Part shown: one piece after another, positions 34,090-45,599 of the stretch
Layout: every line of letters starts with the position of its first letter
Position numbering within the stretch: the first letter of the stretch is position 1
Source: Intoshia linei
Lineage: Eukaryota; Orthonectida; Rhopaluridae
DNA: 49,061 nucleotides
Reading direction: 5' to 3'
Assembly (NCBI GenBank): GCA_001642005.1
Contig: LWCA01000130.1
Location: 1-49,061 of the forward strand
Notes under the pieces: generated by a model
What the model was told of the DNA's origin: nothing
The model's database searches: none
The model's input: only the letters and a program-made list of their open reading frames with translations
Program-made: the position numbers and the translations under genes

Positions 34090-34558
34090 CAGTAAACTAT
34101 GCGTTATAAGAACAAAATAAAACAGTTGTAACGAATGTTATTGTAGCAAATTGAATATTCTACTTTTTACATTTTAACAGTCATTTTAAAACAGTTTTTA
34201 ATTGTATTTTCCTTTAATATACTCTTACATTGCGATATTGTTTGAATTGCTTCGTGTAGATTAACACTGCAATGATTAATATCAAATGTTTCATTTTCCA
34301 TATTCTTTTCTTCCATTTGAATCAATAAACGTTTGACTAAGCATTTCTGATATTTCTGTTCAAATTAATACATTTTATAATGCCAGCATCCAAGGGTTGG
34401 GTTTTATGTGTAGTATTTTTAGAAAAATAAATTAATTTAACATTAGTTAAAACTTGCTGTGAAACTGTGTACGTACTATGGAAATCAAAATTTATTACTA
34501 AGCTGTTATTATAACAAGTCTTATTATAACGAGTGTTTTTATAAAGCATAGTTTACTG
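34090..34558 (-). mobile_element. Deleted Tigger/pogo element with transposase C-terminal relic
   Basis: The termini CAGTAAACTATGCGTTATAA and (inverted right end) CAGTAAACTATGCTTTATAA match at all but one of 20 positions and are flanked by TA on both sides. On the minus strand, 34337-34549 encodes 'VKLIYFSKNTTHKTQPLDAGII', which is the third-catalytic-Asp region of Tigger transposases ('NTT-LLQPLDAGII'). The rest of the transposase is gone. The element is 469 bp long. Confidence 0.85.
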
Positions 34559-34813
34559 TATATAATTAAATTAACCCAATATGTCAACTTGAAACGCTCT
34601 GTTTTTGTAAATATTAACAATAAAATTAGAAAATTTTGTAAATTGGATTATCGTCATCATATCATATTTAATATCATCAAAATAATTTATTTCATGTATA
34701 TCAATAGATTTAAATAAAAAATTAAATTTCGATTGTAAATCAAATTAATTATTATTTTTACAAACTTTTTCTTTGGATTTTTGTATATGCTGTTTAATTA
34801 TATTATATAGAAC

Positions 34814-37800
34814 ATGGATAAAAAACCATCTAATTTGTTTGGAGATGTATTTAGAATACAAGTACCTGAAACCCCAAAAGTAAATTCTGATAAACTCGAA
34901 ATATTCAATAGAAACCATGATGAAAGTAATTTAAATCATTACTCATATAATAATAAATTATAGATTTAATAGAAAAGTTAAAATTACTTTATTTGGTAAT
35001 AAATAATTTAATATACATTATTTATATATATTTATAGAGCAAAACATATGGAAATGCAGCCTCTACATTTTTGAAGTCAAAATCCAATTTTAAAAATTCA
35101 AGCGTAGATACATCACTATTTCAGTGTACTAAAAGATTGGGTGGACGAAAGAATGCTTTCTATCCACAATTGGATATGTATTCAAACCTATTCAATTCTT
35201 CCGCCAGTCCGGGTTTTGAGGGTAAAAATAAATTCGCAGAAGATAGTATTATATGCGATACTCTATCTTATAATGAAAGTTTACTAAACGGTTGCTTGTC
35301 TCCAATCGGATCAGAAGCTGATTCTGTTGCAGTTAAATCGCCTGTAAAAAAATCTATAGAAAACGAATCTTTCAGTAGTATTAATAGCAATGAGGACGTA
35401 AAAGTAAATAAAACATTACCCCTGCGAATTTCGGTTACTTCCGAACCAGATACTGGTAATATAACAAACACTATATATAGAGAGGAAAGTAGACCTAAAA
35501 GAAGATTAACAACATCGAAACAGCCAAATCTAATATTTTCGCATAATGATGTGGTGACGAAAAAGTCTATTGTAAAAAAATACATTGATTTGCCAATTAG
35601 AAAGTTCTCATTAAATAGAATTCCTGCTGAAATAATAAACAATAGATTCACGTTTAATAAAGACAGAGTAGCTTCATATGGAAATAGTGGCAATAAGGAA
35701 ATTATTTCGCGTTCCCCTTCTGTGTGTTTAGAAGGGGAAAAGGCTACTGTTAAAATTACACCAATAGAAAATTCCTCAAAGCCACAATATATACATTTAA
35801 ATAAATTAAAACAGCATTATCAAAAAATTCAATCAGACAAGTTAAGCTCCAGGATGTATTACCAAAATTTTAGTTCTGAAACGAATCACAATTCAATATA
35901 TACTATTAGTAGACACGTTAGTTTAGATTCAACTTTTCCAACAGCTAGAAAGGTTAAAATTGATGTTAAAATTCCTAATGAGAAAAACAATAATTTAATT
36001 CGAATATTGTAATTTTTTTTATATATATTTTTATTTTATTTTAGTTACCAACCCAAATCAAGCTCCATGGAAAAAGTATCTCAGCAGGTCAAAATATTTT
36101 AATAATTATTATATAAATATTAACTCTGACTGAAATGTAATAATAGTCAGTTTCGTCGTAGGAGTTAGCATTTACTTCATGAAAAGTTTACTTAAGATTA
36201 GCGTTCTCACTCATTTTAGACAAGCCCAACCCTATATTAGTATATATGAAAACCTACAATTTTATAAACGTACTAATAATAATACTAATATTAACAAACC
36301 TCTTCAATTAAAATAAATTAAATTAATAATATAAATAATTAATATATTATAATATTAATTTTATATACTGTGAAAAATAAGTATTTAACACGATTTCGAA
36401 GATTGGAAGTGTCATTTACACAAATATTTACCAACGTTTCGAATCTTGCACTTCAAACGCGGCGGCGGATCTAGAATTTTTAGCCAGGTGGACAAACTCA
36501 TATTAATTATAATTTAATTTATATTTTTTTCTAGTTTTCATTCTACTTAATTTTTCAACAACAAAATCGAATATTTCGGTAAGTTTTCCTTCGATTAACA
36601 ACAACATTCAGTTCGATAATTTAACTTAAATTGCTGTTAGTAGAATAACAAATAATACATATATTATGATCATTATATACATAAAACGTTAAGAATGATA
36701 ACAACCACAAATCAATAAGCCAAATATGATGGCGTATTATAATTTTTTTTCAATTTTACACTGTTAATACATAAATTAAAGTATTTTAGGATACATTTGT
36801 TACGCCAGGGAGCGCCCTGCACCCCATCTAGATCCGCTACTGGTCAAAAGGTAAAATATTTTGACGGACAGTAAAAACTAGCTATTTTAAATTAAAGTGT
36901 AAATCAGCTGTGATTATTTCTTATTTGAAATAAGCCACTCGGTGTGGGTATCAAGTATAAAACTGTTAAAATAAAAACGATTTTAAAAATATTGTTTGGA
37001 TGATTTCTAATATAATAAGTGTATAAATTATAATGTGTTTAAGTGATATAATAATAAAGATCTTAAATTAAGCTGAAAGAATGTACACAAAGTTAAACCA
37101 GTTAAAAATTATTGATCTAGGTCAGTGATGGCAGCCAACTAAAACTAGGTGTGGTTCATTTAATACTATTTTCAGAAATTTTTTTTAGTGTGTTTTTATT
37201 AAAAAAATAATTTTTACATTTATTTAGATTTAAAAAATTGATTCTATCATGAATTTTTTCAATTTAGGGAAATATTTGTAATCTTTATTTTTTATATCAT
37301 GATAAAATATTGATAGTTTATAGTCAAATGCCTTAATAATACTAAACATTACAACAATTAAACAACAATTCTTCCCGTACCCTTGAAATTTAAGGTTAAG
37401 TTCATTTAAATGCAAGGAAAGCTCAGTAAAAAACATAAGACTAACAATCCAATCGTTATTATCTAATTGAGAGTTATCTTTATATCTTAAAAATGTTTTA
37501 ATTTCTGATAAGCATTTCACAAAGCGCTCAAGAACTTTACCTCTACTGAACCTTTGATATTGATGTACATAAGCAGTCCATTACAACTTGATTTTACTTC
37601 CTTTAACATCAAAGTGAATTTTCTTTTGTGTAAGGCGCGTGCTTGGATGTAATTAATGATTTTCGTTACAGTGATAACAACCATATTTAAGTGACCAGAG
37701 CTGTTTTAGAGCAGAGTACTTCTTGGTGTATAATGCAATGAAATCCAACCAGAGGATGACCCACGAAATTTGAAAAATTGGCCATAAATCTTTGAATTTT

Positions 37801-40609
37801 ATAGATAATTTTAGATGTATTAAAATATCGTTAATTATTTTAGTAATATTTTTTATTTGAAGTCAATTTATATATTTTTTCAAGTGTGTAAAAAAAATGT
37901 CAAATGTGTATTTTTTACATGCAAACACGTACTTTTCCATCACTGATCTAGGTCTTACATTGAATTTCTATGCCTAAATGTGCCTTGTAAACATAACGAC
38001 ATTTTTTCAAAAGAAAATTATTAATTATTAATTAATTCACTTCAATTAGTAGTAACCTATTAAATCAATGCTACACAAATTTTAATGTGATAATTATCAT
38101 GCGAATAAAAATATACAATATACTTATATCATTATTTGTATTATATTAATATTATACAAACAATTTTGTATTCGAATGATAGATTAAATTTAGAAGATTT
38201 AAAAAAATAATTATAGATTAACGATGTAAGACTCGCCATACTTCAGGAATCAAAATTTCATAATGATGAAATGGAAATGATTAAAAAAATTAATTCTAGA
38301 GTAATGTTGATATCATAATATGCCGTAATTGGTTTTATTTTGCATTTAGTTTCCAAAAATAAAATTAGGAGAAACGATTGTTAAATCATTATTAAACAGA
38401 ACATCAGCTGTGTTCAAAATACCATCAAATATCAATTTAATACGCACTATAACACCAAAAAACTACTTAAGCAAATATGTCGACGTTAAAGCTCACAACA
38501 GACTCAACATTTATAAAAATGTATTCTCTGTGTATCAAGATCCATTCAAATGTTTAACTTTCAACGTAATAATACTAAATAAAATATATTTATCAGCTTT
38601 TCCAAAATGTCGAACTCCTTATATTTAAACAAAAGGTGTGCAAAATATTTGAGTTTTAAAATTTTTCTGTAATACGAAAAATTAATTATTAATTAGTGCT
38701 AATACAATAATTATATCAGTCATTCTCAACGGGTGCATGGAGGGGTCCACATCAGTTTGGGGTGGGGGTTTGGTAAAATGAAAAATTATATTTCGGCAAT
38801 TATAGTAATTATTTCTAATTAACGACATATAATTTAATATCTCTTTTCCATTACGACTAAATTTAAGTAAATACTCCATATAAACGTAAAAAAAATAATT
38901 CTATATCCTGTACTAATATAAAATTGAATGTCTATGGGTGAGTGTGTATTTAAAAAAATTGAATCATAGAATTTAAAAAAAACCCAATTTCTAATATATT
39001 ATTTTCCAGTTTCCAGATATGCATTTATTTGTCAGTTTCCGAATTTGAGTCCTTCTAGGGTCAAAACCACAATTTGCTCTTTTGTAGAAAAATAGAATCA
39101 GCCCAAAAATATAATAAAACATACATTCTAGACGCGTTTTAAAATCATTAACACTGTACTAAATTTCAGCCTCAGAAACGCACACCTTCATGGCCAAAAC
39201 TACAGATTACCCTATGTTTAATAGATGAAACATCCTAAAATTTTATAAAAAATAAATTCTGGGATAGTTATTATAATATTATAAATATATTATTATTATT
39301 TATTATAATAAATGGCAACTTCACAAAAGTCCATTTTTACGACCAAAACCATGATTGTCTTTTTTTAAAATGTAATGATAAAGTAAATGTAAAGATAATA
39401 ATTTTCAAACGCGTCCAAGAATATGTGTTTTTTTAATTTTAAGGTTGGTTTTATTTTTAAAATAAGATTTTTTACCCTGAATCACTCAATTTCGGAAAAT
39501 GATATGGCGATGCTGCATCACTTGAAAAAATGTATTACCAATTGCTTTTTTTTTTTTAATAAACACACACACTAACATTAACATTAACACACACATAACA
39601 TTTTATATATGTAAAGGATGTTATGTATATAATTTTTTTGGGTCCACAGGTTTTTTTCAATACCATCGTAAGGGTTCACAGTGAAAACAGTTGAGAATGT
39701 TTGATATATATTATGACATTTATAATGTAGTTTATTTCATCTTAATATGCATTTACTATATACCAGGGTCTTCAGGGGTGGCAATTATGCGGCCCCAATT
39801 CTGGAATGTCCTGTTTGTGTCGACAAATAATATTTTTTTGTAGTTTTTTATTAAAATTGTTAGTTTAATAATCGTTCGAGTAAACATTTTTTGATGTAAT
39901 GCCCCCATAATTTTTTTTTTTTAAAATAAAAAAATACAGTAAATTAATACTCCGATATTATATTATATATTAAATTATATTATTAAATTTATGATACAAA
40001 AATTTTTTCTTTAATTTCGTTATAATAGACCGTATATTAAAGTGCTTTTCAACCAGGGGGTCACAAAATTTATCAGGGGGTCGTGAGAATTTGAACATTT
40101 TATGAATACATTTATTTATTGTAATATATTATTGACAGTAATAATGTTACGGAAATATTTTTATTCTGAAAATTTTTGGGTCGCGAAAATTTTTTAAGTT
40201 TACAATGGGGTCGCGAACACCAAATAATTGAAAACCACTGGTGTATTATGTATTTAATATAAAATTGGTAGTTTTCATGGTTTAATTTTAGAAAACAGCC
40301 ATAGCATTAAAATATATCTATCCAAATTTAATAAACGATAATACATTCAAGGAAATAGCAGGAATTTCAGGATTAGAACAAACTCCAGTGAATTACGAAT
40401 ATTTTAAAGGAATATGTGCATTTTCAGAAAGATATTTATACAACAAAATGTAATATTAACAAATGTTTATACATGTATGAATTAGCAATGAAAATAATCC
40501 AATGGATGATCGAAAAAAAAGGGTTTCATATGAAATTCTAGATAGAAACATAGCATTAAACAGAATGCAGTACGAAGTACCCATAAGTGCAATATTAAAA
40601 CATTTGTAA
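34814..40609 (+). CDS. Uncharacterised protein, 9 exons with two transposon-filled introns (592 aa)
   Basis: Not recognised. Exons: 34814-34925, 34964-34995, 35038-36008, 36045-36087, 38217-38300, 38350-38565, 38597-38635, 40292-40449, 40486-40609; 1779 nt, exact frame, ending TAA. Six introns are 31-49 bp; two are 2129 and 1656 bp and contain hAT elements. Residues about 49-370 are Ser/Asn/Lys-rich and probably disordered, with repeated basic-serine patches (e.g. 'SRPKRRLTTSKQ'). The C-terminal 170 residues are more ordered, with 'YIYPNLINDNTFKEIAGISG' and 'YFKGICAFSERYL', which faintly resemble EF-hand-like helices but lack a calcium loop. A phase-consistent chain across the two long introns supports the 3' exons, but these joins are the weakest part. 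It converges on GDPD1, 14 bp apart. Confidence 0.6.
36460..36842. mobile_element. hAT-type MITE with GGCGGATC termini
   Basis: The left end CGGCGGCGGATCTAGA and the right end (inverted) CAGTAGCGGATCTAGA are inverted repeats. The flanking octamers TTCAAACG (36452-36459) and GTCAAAAG (36843-36850) agree at 6 of 8 positions. This 383-bp element lies in the long fourth intron of the 34.8-kb gene. No coding capacity. Confidence 0.7.
37123..37945 (-). mobile_element. hAT element carrying a ZBED/GTF2IRD2-like transposase relic
   Basis: The short termini CAGTGATGG and CCATCACTG are flanked by perfect 8-bp duplications ATCTAGGT (37115-37122 and 37946-37953). The minus strand at 37230-37560 encodes 'SRGKVLERFVKCLSEIKTFL' and, further on, 'FFTELSLHLNELNLKFQGYGK'. 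These are hallmarks of the hAT transposase lineage that includes ZBED5 and GTF2IRD2-like proteins. The rest is deleted or frameshifted, so it is not functional. It sits in the same intron as the 36460-36842 element. Confidence 0.88.
38717..39703. mobile_element. hAT element containing another repeat
   Basis: The termini CAGTCATTCTCAAC and GTTGAGAATGTTTG (inverted CAAACATTCTCAAC) are flanked by AATTATAT and ATATATAT (6 of 8 match). Within it, 38930-39200 is homologous to the repeat near 15.7 kb. An (AC/ACATTA)-type simple repeat lies near 39566-39600. It fills most of the 1656-bp seventh intron of the 34.8-kb gene. Confidence 0.65.
38960..39110. repeat. Second copy of the 15.7-kb dispersed repeat
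   Basis: Shares the exact 22-mer CAGTTTCCGAATTTGAGTCCTT (near 39034) and similar flanks with 15690-15830. It lies inside the hAT element 38717-39703, so it probably inserted there or was captured. Confidence 0.5.
40040..40240. mobile_element. Short hAT MITE
   Basis: The left end AAGTGCTTTTCAACC and the right end (inverted) CAGTGGTTTTCAATT are followed inside by GGGGGTCAC / GGGTCGCGA motifs typical of hAT MITEs. The flanking octamers GTATATTA and GTGTATTA match at 7 of 8. It ends about 50 bp before exon 8 of the 34.8-kb gene. Confidence 0.8.
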
Positions 40610-40623
40610 GTACATTAGTTGTA

Positions 40624-41978
40624 TTATTTTTGATTTTTACAAATATATTCATTTAACTTTTTTGGAAAATCTGTCATTATTCCTACAGGAACTTTTAAAT
40701 TGTGTATTCTATTCCAATCTTCTTCTTCATTTAATACCCAAAAATAGGTCTAAAATAAACAATGACAAATGGTAAATTGTATTTATTACGTGAATTCCGC
40801 GTCGACGTAAATAATTGACAAAAAACGAATTCACTATTAACCTAAAAAATTATCAAAAATAGCAAAGTAATACTTGTCGAAGAGTAGAACCATTATTCTT
40901 CTTATAAAGGAACAGTTGTGTAAATAATGTCCTTTCCTAACATAAATATGCACGTATATATGTAGTTATCAATACCTGAGCAACACTTTCGGGACGGGAA
41001 TTTCGCAGGAAATTTCAGTTATAGGCATGTACATGAGTAAACCCAAGTAAAAATAAATAACATATAGAACCATTTGGTTTTCAGAGAAAAAATAATGAAA
41101 ATCCCTCTACGCATATTGAAATATTATACTAATGTAGTTACTTGAGACTTGATTTTCGATGCAATTTTATCATTCCCAGACCCCAAAATGGTTAGATGTT
41201 TGCGATCGTAAACCCTTAACAATTCTTGAACCTGTATGTTTGGATATACAGTAAATTAAGTAAAACCTTTTTGATCAATGGAATGCTATCATATTTAATG
41301 TCAATATTCATCGGTATATTTGGGAAAGCGATAAATATTTCTTCCAATTGAGGGATTTGCCTATCCTCGTTTGGTTTAGATACAGTAATATGGTCTTAAA
41401 TTATGAATAAAGGAATTATATTAAATACTGGCATGATTGTCTATTGCAATTTTTGTTTTCAATAGAGGTAAATTCTAGGACCGTATAAAAAATATAATGA
41501 AATATTACTTTATATATGGTATCACTGATTTTAACTTTATGACCGGTTAAACGGTACAAATAGTTTTCATGCACTACGACTACTTTTTCATCCAAGGTTA
41601 TGTGGACGTCTAGTTCAAGCATATCCGTTCCATTCTGGATGGCACTAAACAATTCTAGGAAGATTGAAAAACCGATACCGTTTAAATGCTCCTATAGTGT
41701 TCTCAAGGGATTCGCCAGCGCCTATCGGATATAATACAATTATTTAGAAATGTACCTCCACGATGAGAAATATGTCTAGCATCAAAGGATAATTTTTTTT
41801 TCTTGTGTAAAAGTTGTGGCCACAAGAACAATATTAATGAAGATGTAAAATATATAACAAGAATATATAACAAATGTAAAAACCAAATCGAGTTATACAT
41901 AAAAGATGATGTAATATTTATATTTCCGATGTTTTCTGGAAAAAATTCGAATATATTTATTTTTTCAATAATATTCAT
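40624..41978 (-). CDS. GDPD1: Glycerophosphodiester phosphodiesterase, GDPD1-like (10 exons, 345 aa)
   Basis: Membrane lysophospholipase D / glycerophosphodiesterase of the GDE4 type. Exons: 41756-41978, 41679-41721, 41509-41644, 41429-41474, 41267-41394, 41142-41231, 40976-41106, 40874-40936, 40790-40841, 40624-40749; 1038 nt, exact frame; all introns 32-40 bp. Features: N-terminal membrane helix (about 30-55), 'ARHISHRGGAGESLENT' (catalytic His-Arg and Glu), 'GTDMLELDVHIT' (metal-binding Glu/Asp), a His in 'VVVVHENYL', 'MNIDIK', a second hydrophobic helix, 'RRRGIHTYFWVLNEEEDW' and 'GIMTDFP'. The second catalytic motif is 'HEN' rather than the usual 'HD'. The N-terminus is about 25 residues longer than in human GDPD1. 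It diverges from COG1 across 289 bp. Confidence 0.93.
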
Positions 41979-42267
41979 ACTACATGTAGATTTAAAGTAT
42001 AGTTGAATTAAGTTTGGCTAAATTTTGTACATGTAACACTGTATGTGTCTTTAATAACTACATTTATAAATGTTAAAGTAAATAAATATATGAGCTTTAA
42101 AATACCATGGAAAAGTTAAATACAATATTGATACAATTACAATTACGTATGTAGTTTATTATTAGTCTGAGTAATAACTTGATTCATACGGAATAAGACA
42201 TATCTATGAGTACATAATATTGAAATAAACTATATTTATTTACCTGTAGACGTGGATTTAAAATTAA
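41979..42267. other. Bidirectional promoter interval between GDPD1 and COG1
   Basis: Only 289 bp separate the two divergent start codons. It is AT-rich, and no specific element is assigned. Confidence 0.45.
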
Positions 42268-45258
42268 ATGACTCAGTCTGAAGTTGAAGACTTTACGAAA
42301 ACCTTGTTTTCAAATAATAAGTTAAATGTTCTTCGGCATAAAATTGATGAATTCAAGTATTCATCATATTATTCAAGTAAAATATTTTTAGAAATGACAG
42401 TGTAATACTGAGTGATACTTTGAGCGGATACCTTTGGTTAGTAATGGGTGAATAATAATAACAAATATTATAGTACCAAAGCAGCTGATATTTTGGCTGT
42501 GGGTCATGTTTTATTTGATCTGTCTAAAAGCTGTCAAGATATGTGTGAAAATTTTGATTACCTTCGCAAAAACAAATGTAGCTTAAATGATTTGGATAAC
42601 CAGACGTATGTGTTATGTTTACAAAAGTAAATCATTTAGTGGAGAAGAATTTTTGCGAGATTCAGCCATGATTGGATTAACAGATTTAACTTTAAGTGTA
42701 ATTCCTGACTATATGCTGAATAATTTGTAATAGATTGATCAACATATAATCAATGGCGAATACCTCAGAGCATATGCAATAATTTTGATATATGAAAAAA
42801 TTAAAGATGAATATTATCAAGATATGGGTATTTATAATGAATTACAACAATTGTGTTATAATAAGGGTACAGATACCATTACTTCTATTGTAAGAAAATT
42901 AATGTTGTATATCATAATATATGTTTAGATTTTTGATAAAGAGGAATATCGCTGTAGAAGCATAAAGGTTTTATTTGTAAGGTTTGATATATGTTTAGAC
43001 TTTATCGGAGTTGTATATCATATCATGCAACATGCTAGATGAAAATTTTTTGGAAATCAAAGTTAAAAATCTTATTGTATAAAAATTACTTTTATCGTTT
43101 ATATACATATATAGGGATATTGTATATATTTAATGAAAAAAGATGATTTAGTCAATATATTTTTGCTATTGAGTAATGAACTAAAAAAACTTATTGCATT
43201 AAATGAAATTGAAAATGGTTATAAATTAATTGAAAATAACAATTTAATTATTTAGAAGAAAATTTCGGAAATACTTTCAACAGATTAAAAAAAAATTTAG
43301 ATTATGGTTGGTTTGTATATTCAAAAAAATATTAATTTTAGATATGGATAATATTCAAGTGAATTGTATAGATAAAATTGCCACAAACAAACATTTTAAT
43401 AGAGGTAACTTTAATTATGATTGTATTGTAATTAAAGACTTTCTCTATTTTGAAGAAATGTTAAAATATATTGAATATTATAGAACAGCTTTTTGAAACG
43501 GGTTACATTTTAATAAAATAATTTTCGCTGACATCATGTAAAAATCATTGTCAAACTATTTGTCAAACGCTCTTATACTTTACATTAATCTTTAGATGTT
43601 TCAATTAAATGCATACATTATGCAGATCTCAAAGTGGAATTGAAAAAGAATACAAATGTTATTGAACAAGCTTTGGAAAAACTTTTCTGTAATATAATGG
43701 ACCTTAACGAATTGATCAAAATTTATGTACAAATTAAGCTGAATATCGAATACAAAATAGTACACCTTATCGACGGGATTATTAGTTTTACTTTAAAAAG
43801 ACTCGAAGCAATATGCACAGTATTTTAATTTTTGTTTTTTTCTCACGAATCATAGCAAACATTTGCAAAAATGACTGCTAAATCTCTAGTTATTTTGGAG
43901 GATAGTTATACGTCAATCGCCAACTCAGATGTTAAACAAGAAACAGATATAATTACAACCGTAGAAAAGGACTTATTAAAATCGCATGATATGTATTACG
44001 CCAATAATGAATTTATTATAAAATGGTATCAATTTTTATTATAAAATACAATTTTAGCTTTGAAAAATTTTACAAATATATAGATTATTGCATAGAATGT
44101 ATTACAGAGTCTTATCAAATAAATTTTGATATGCCCCAAAAGTTAGGGAACACGTTTGTGGAGAATATTGTTAGTAAAGTTTCAAGGTATATATTGTAAA
44201 TTATAAAATTATATATTTAGTTGGATATGTTCTACTAAGGATAATATTGAATTTAAATTTAGAGAGTATGGTTAATAAGTGATTAAATTATTTTAGATTA
44301 TTTATATTTTCAAAATTTATCAATTTGTTTCACCATCCATTGATGAATTTACCAGATAAGTATTATTTTTAATTTAGGCATCAATCAGCATGCTGGGAAA
44401 ATTAAAATCTTTAAATTCATTTGAGAAAGTACAAATAGTTTCCCTAGCATGGTGGTCAACTTTTGCTGTTCATAATAATAATGTAATGATTAGATTAATG
44501 ACATGCCATTCAAATGATCAGAATATTATTGAAGATTTTTCACATACAATTAAAACTATTATGAATGAAATCAACTCAAATCTTAATTCACATATATTTT
44601 TAAGCACTCCATTCAATATATATTTCAAAAATGTAAGAATATTTTAATATGATAATTTTTTTGAGGATTATCAATCTGGCGCTACACCTATAAGTGTATT
44701 AATATTAAAAATATTGGCTTTATTGTTTATTTAGATTTCACAATCTCTTTCTAAGTATATGAAAAATGTTTCTCGTATGCTATTGAAATCTAATTTATTT
44801 ACAAAGTAAATATTATGGAACATAATACAATAATTATAATTAGTTTTCCAATTAACAAAGAAGTATTACACCATTTAACATGTGTCTACAGTACAAAAAA
44901 TACTCAGAATTTATTCGATCTCTTATTTATTCGGGAAATTTGTAAAAATTTAAAAGACACTGAAGTAAATATAATGTAAGTTTAACAATATAAAATATCA
45001 GGAATACAATAATCTCCAAAAACTTGTGGAATCGTACTCAGAGGAAACGTTTGATGTTAAAGAAATACATACATTGGTGTGTCAATATTTATTATATACA
45101 CAGGTGTGAACAATTTACACTTTAATATAATATATTAGGGATTATATGCAGCAATTCCACAACAAGCAGAATTTTACAATAATAATGATTTTGATACGAT
45201 TGTACCTAATATAGTCTCGTTTGATAAATACATATCTAAAATTCCCATTTTAAAATAA
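42268..45258 (+). CDS. COG1: Divergent COG1, conserved oligomeric Golgi complex subunit 1 (about 20 exons, about 700 aa)
   Basis: A chain of about 20 exons with introns mostly 29-42 bp. The N-terminus ('LFSNNKLNVLRHKI', then 'KAADILAVGHVLFDL...C') aligns with the COG1 start ('LFE..EIR.LE..I...AADTI'), followed by 'GLTDLTLSVIPDYMLNNLAYAIILIYEKI' against 'IKLLLEIPEKIW....CLHATQLYLL'. 'ISFTLKRLEAICT' fits 'YLKDTLQKWIHMCN'. The C-terminal 'TQNLFDLLFIREI' fits 'QLLFDLRYLNIVL', and 'TLVCQYLLYTQGL' fits 'LVQRTSVLFGLV'. COG1 belongs to the Golgi vesicle-tethering complex. Identity is low and the protein is shorter than human COG1 (980 aa). First exon 42268-42356; last exon about 45140-45258. Between 43404 and 43596 two alternative splices are possible, one giving early termination at 43494-43496. 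Confidence 0.62.
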
Positions 45259-45599
45259 ATTTAATAAATTACAAACGTTTATTTTCTTTTTTTTTCAGAT
45301 TTGTTTGAAATCTTGGCCAATTTACTACATTTAAATAACATTTAGAGAATGGATAAGGGTTTTCAAATTTACTCACTACCCGAAACGGTGGATTCGAAAT
45401 TTTAGTCGTGACGGTAAATAAATGGCGAGAGAAAGATTAATTTATAAAATTAAATATTTCTAAATGTCTTATCAAAGGAGGAATGAAAAACGTCCACTTC
45501 AACATATTACAATATTTCATTTCAAAATTCTAAGCTGTAAAAAATAATTATTTTATTTTATTAAGCTGACTGAATTCTTTTAAATGAATCAATATGTAC

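Noticed and set aside
35268-35693. 141-codon minus-strand frame
   Set aside because: Lies opposite the large exon of the 34.8-kb gene; hydrophobic composition is what the complement of Ser/Lys/Asn-rich coding gives.
39566-39600. Tandem ACACAC/ACATTA repeats considered as a CRISPR-like or satellite array
   Set aside because: Simple microsatellite with no spacers; the genome is eukaryotic.
39786-39830. CAGGGGTGGCAATTATGCGGCC, similar to the hAT end at 836
   Set aside because: No matching second terminus or target duplication was found; at most a solo end.
44390-44647. 85-codon frame as a separate gene
   Set aside because: It fits in phase as an internal exon of the COG1 chain.
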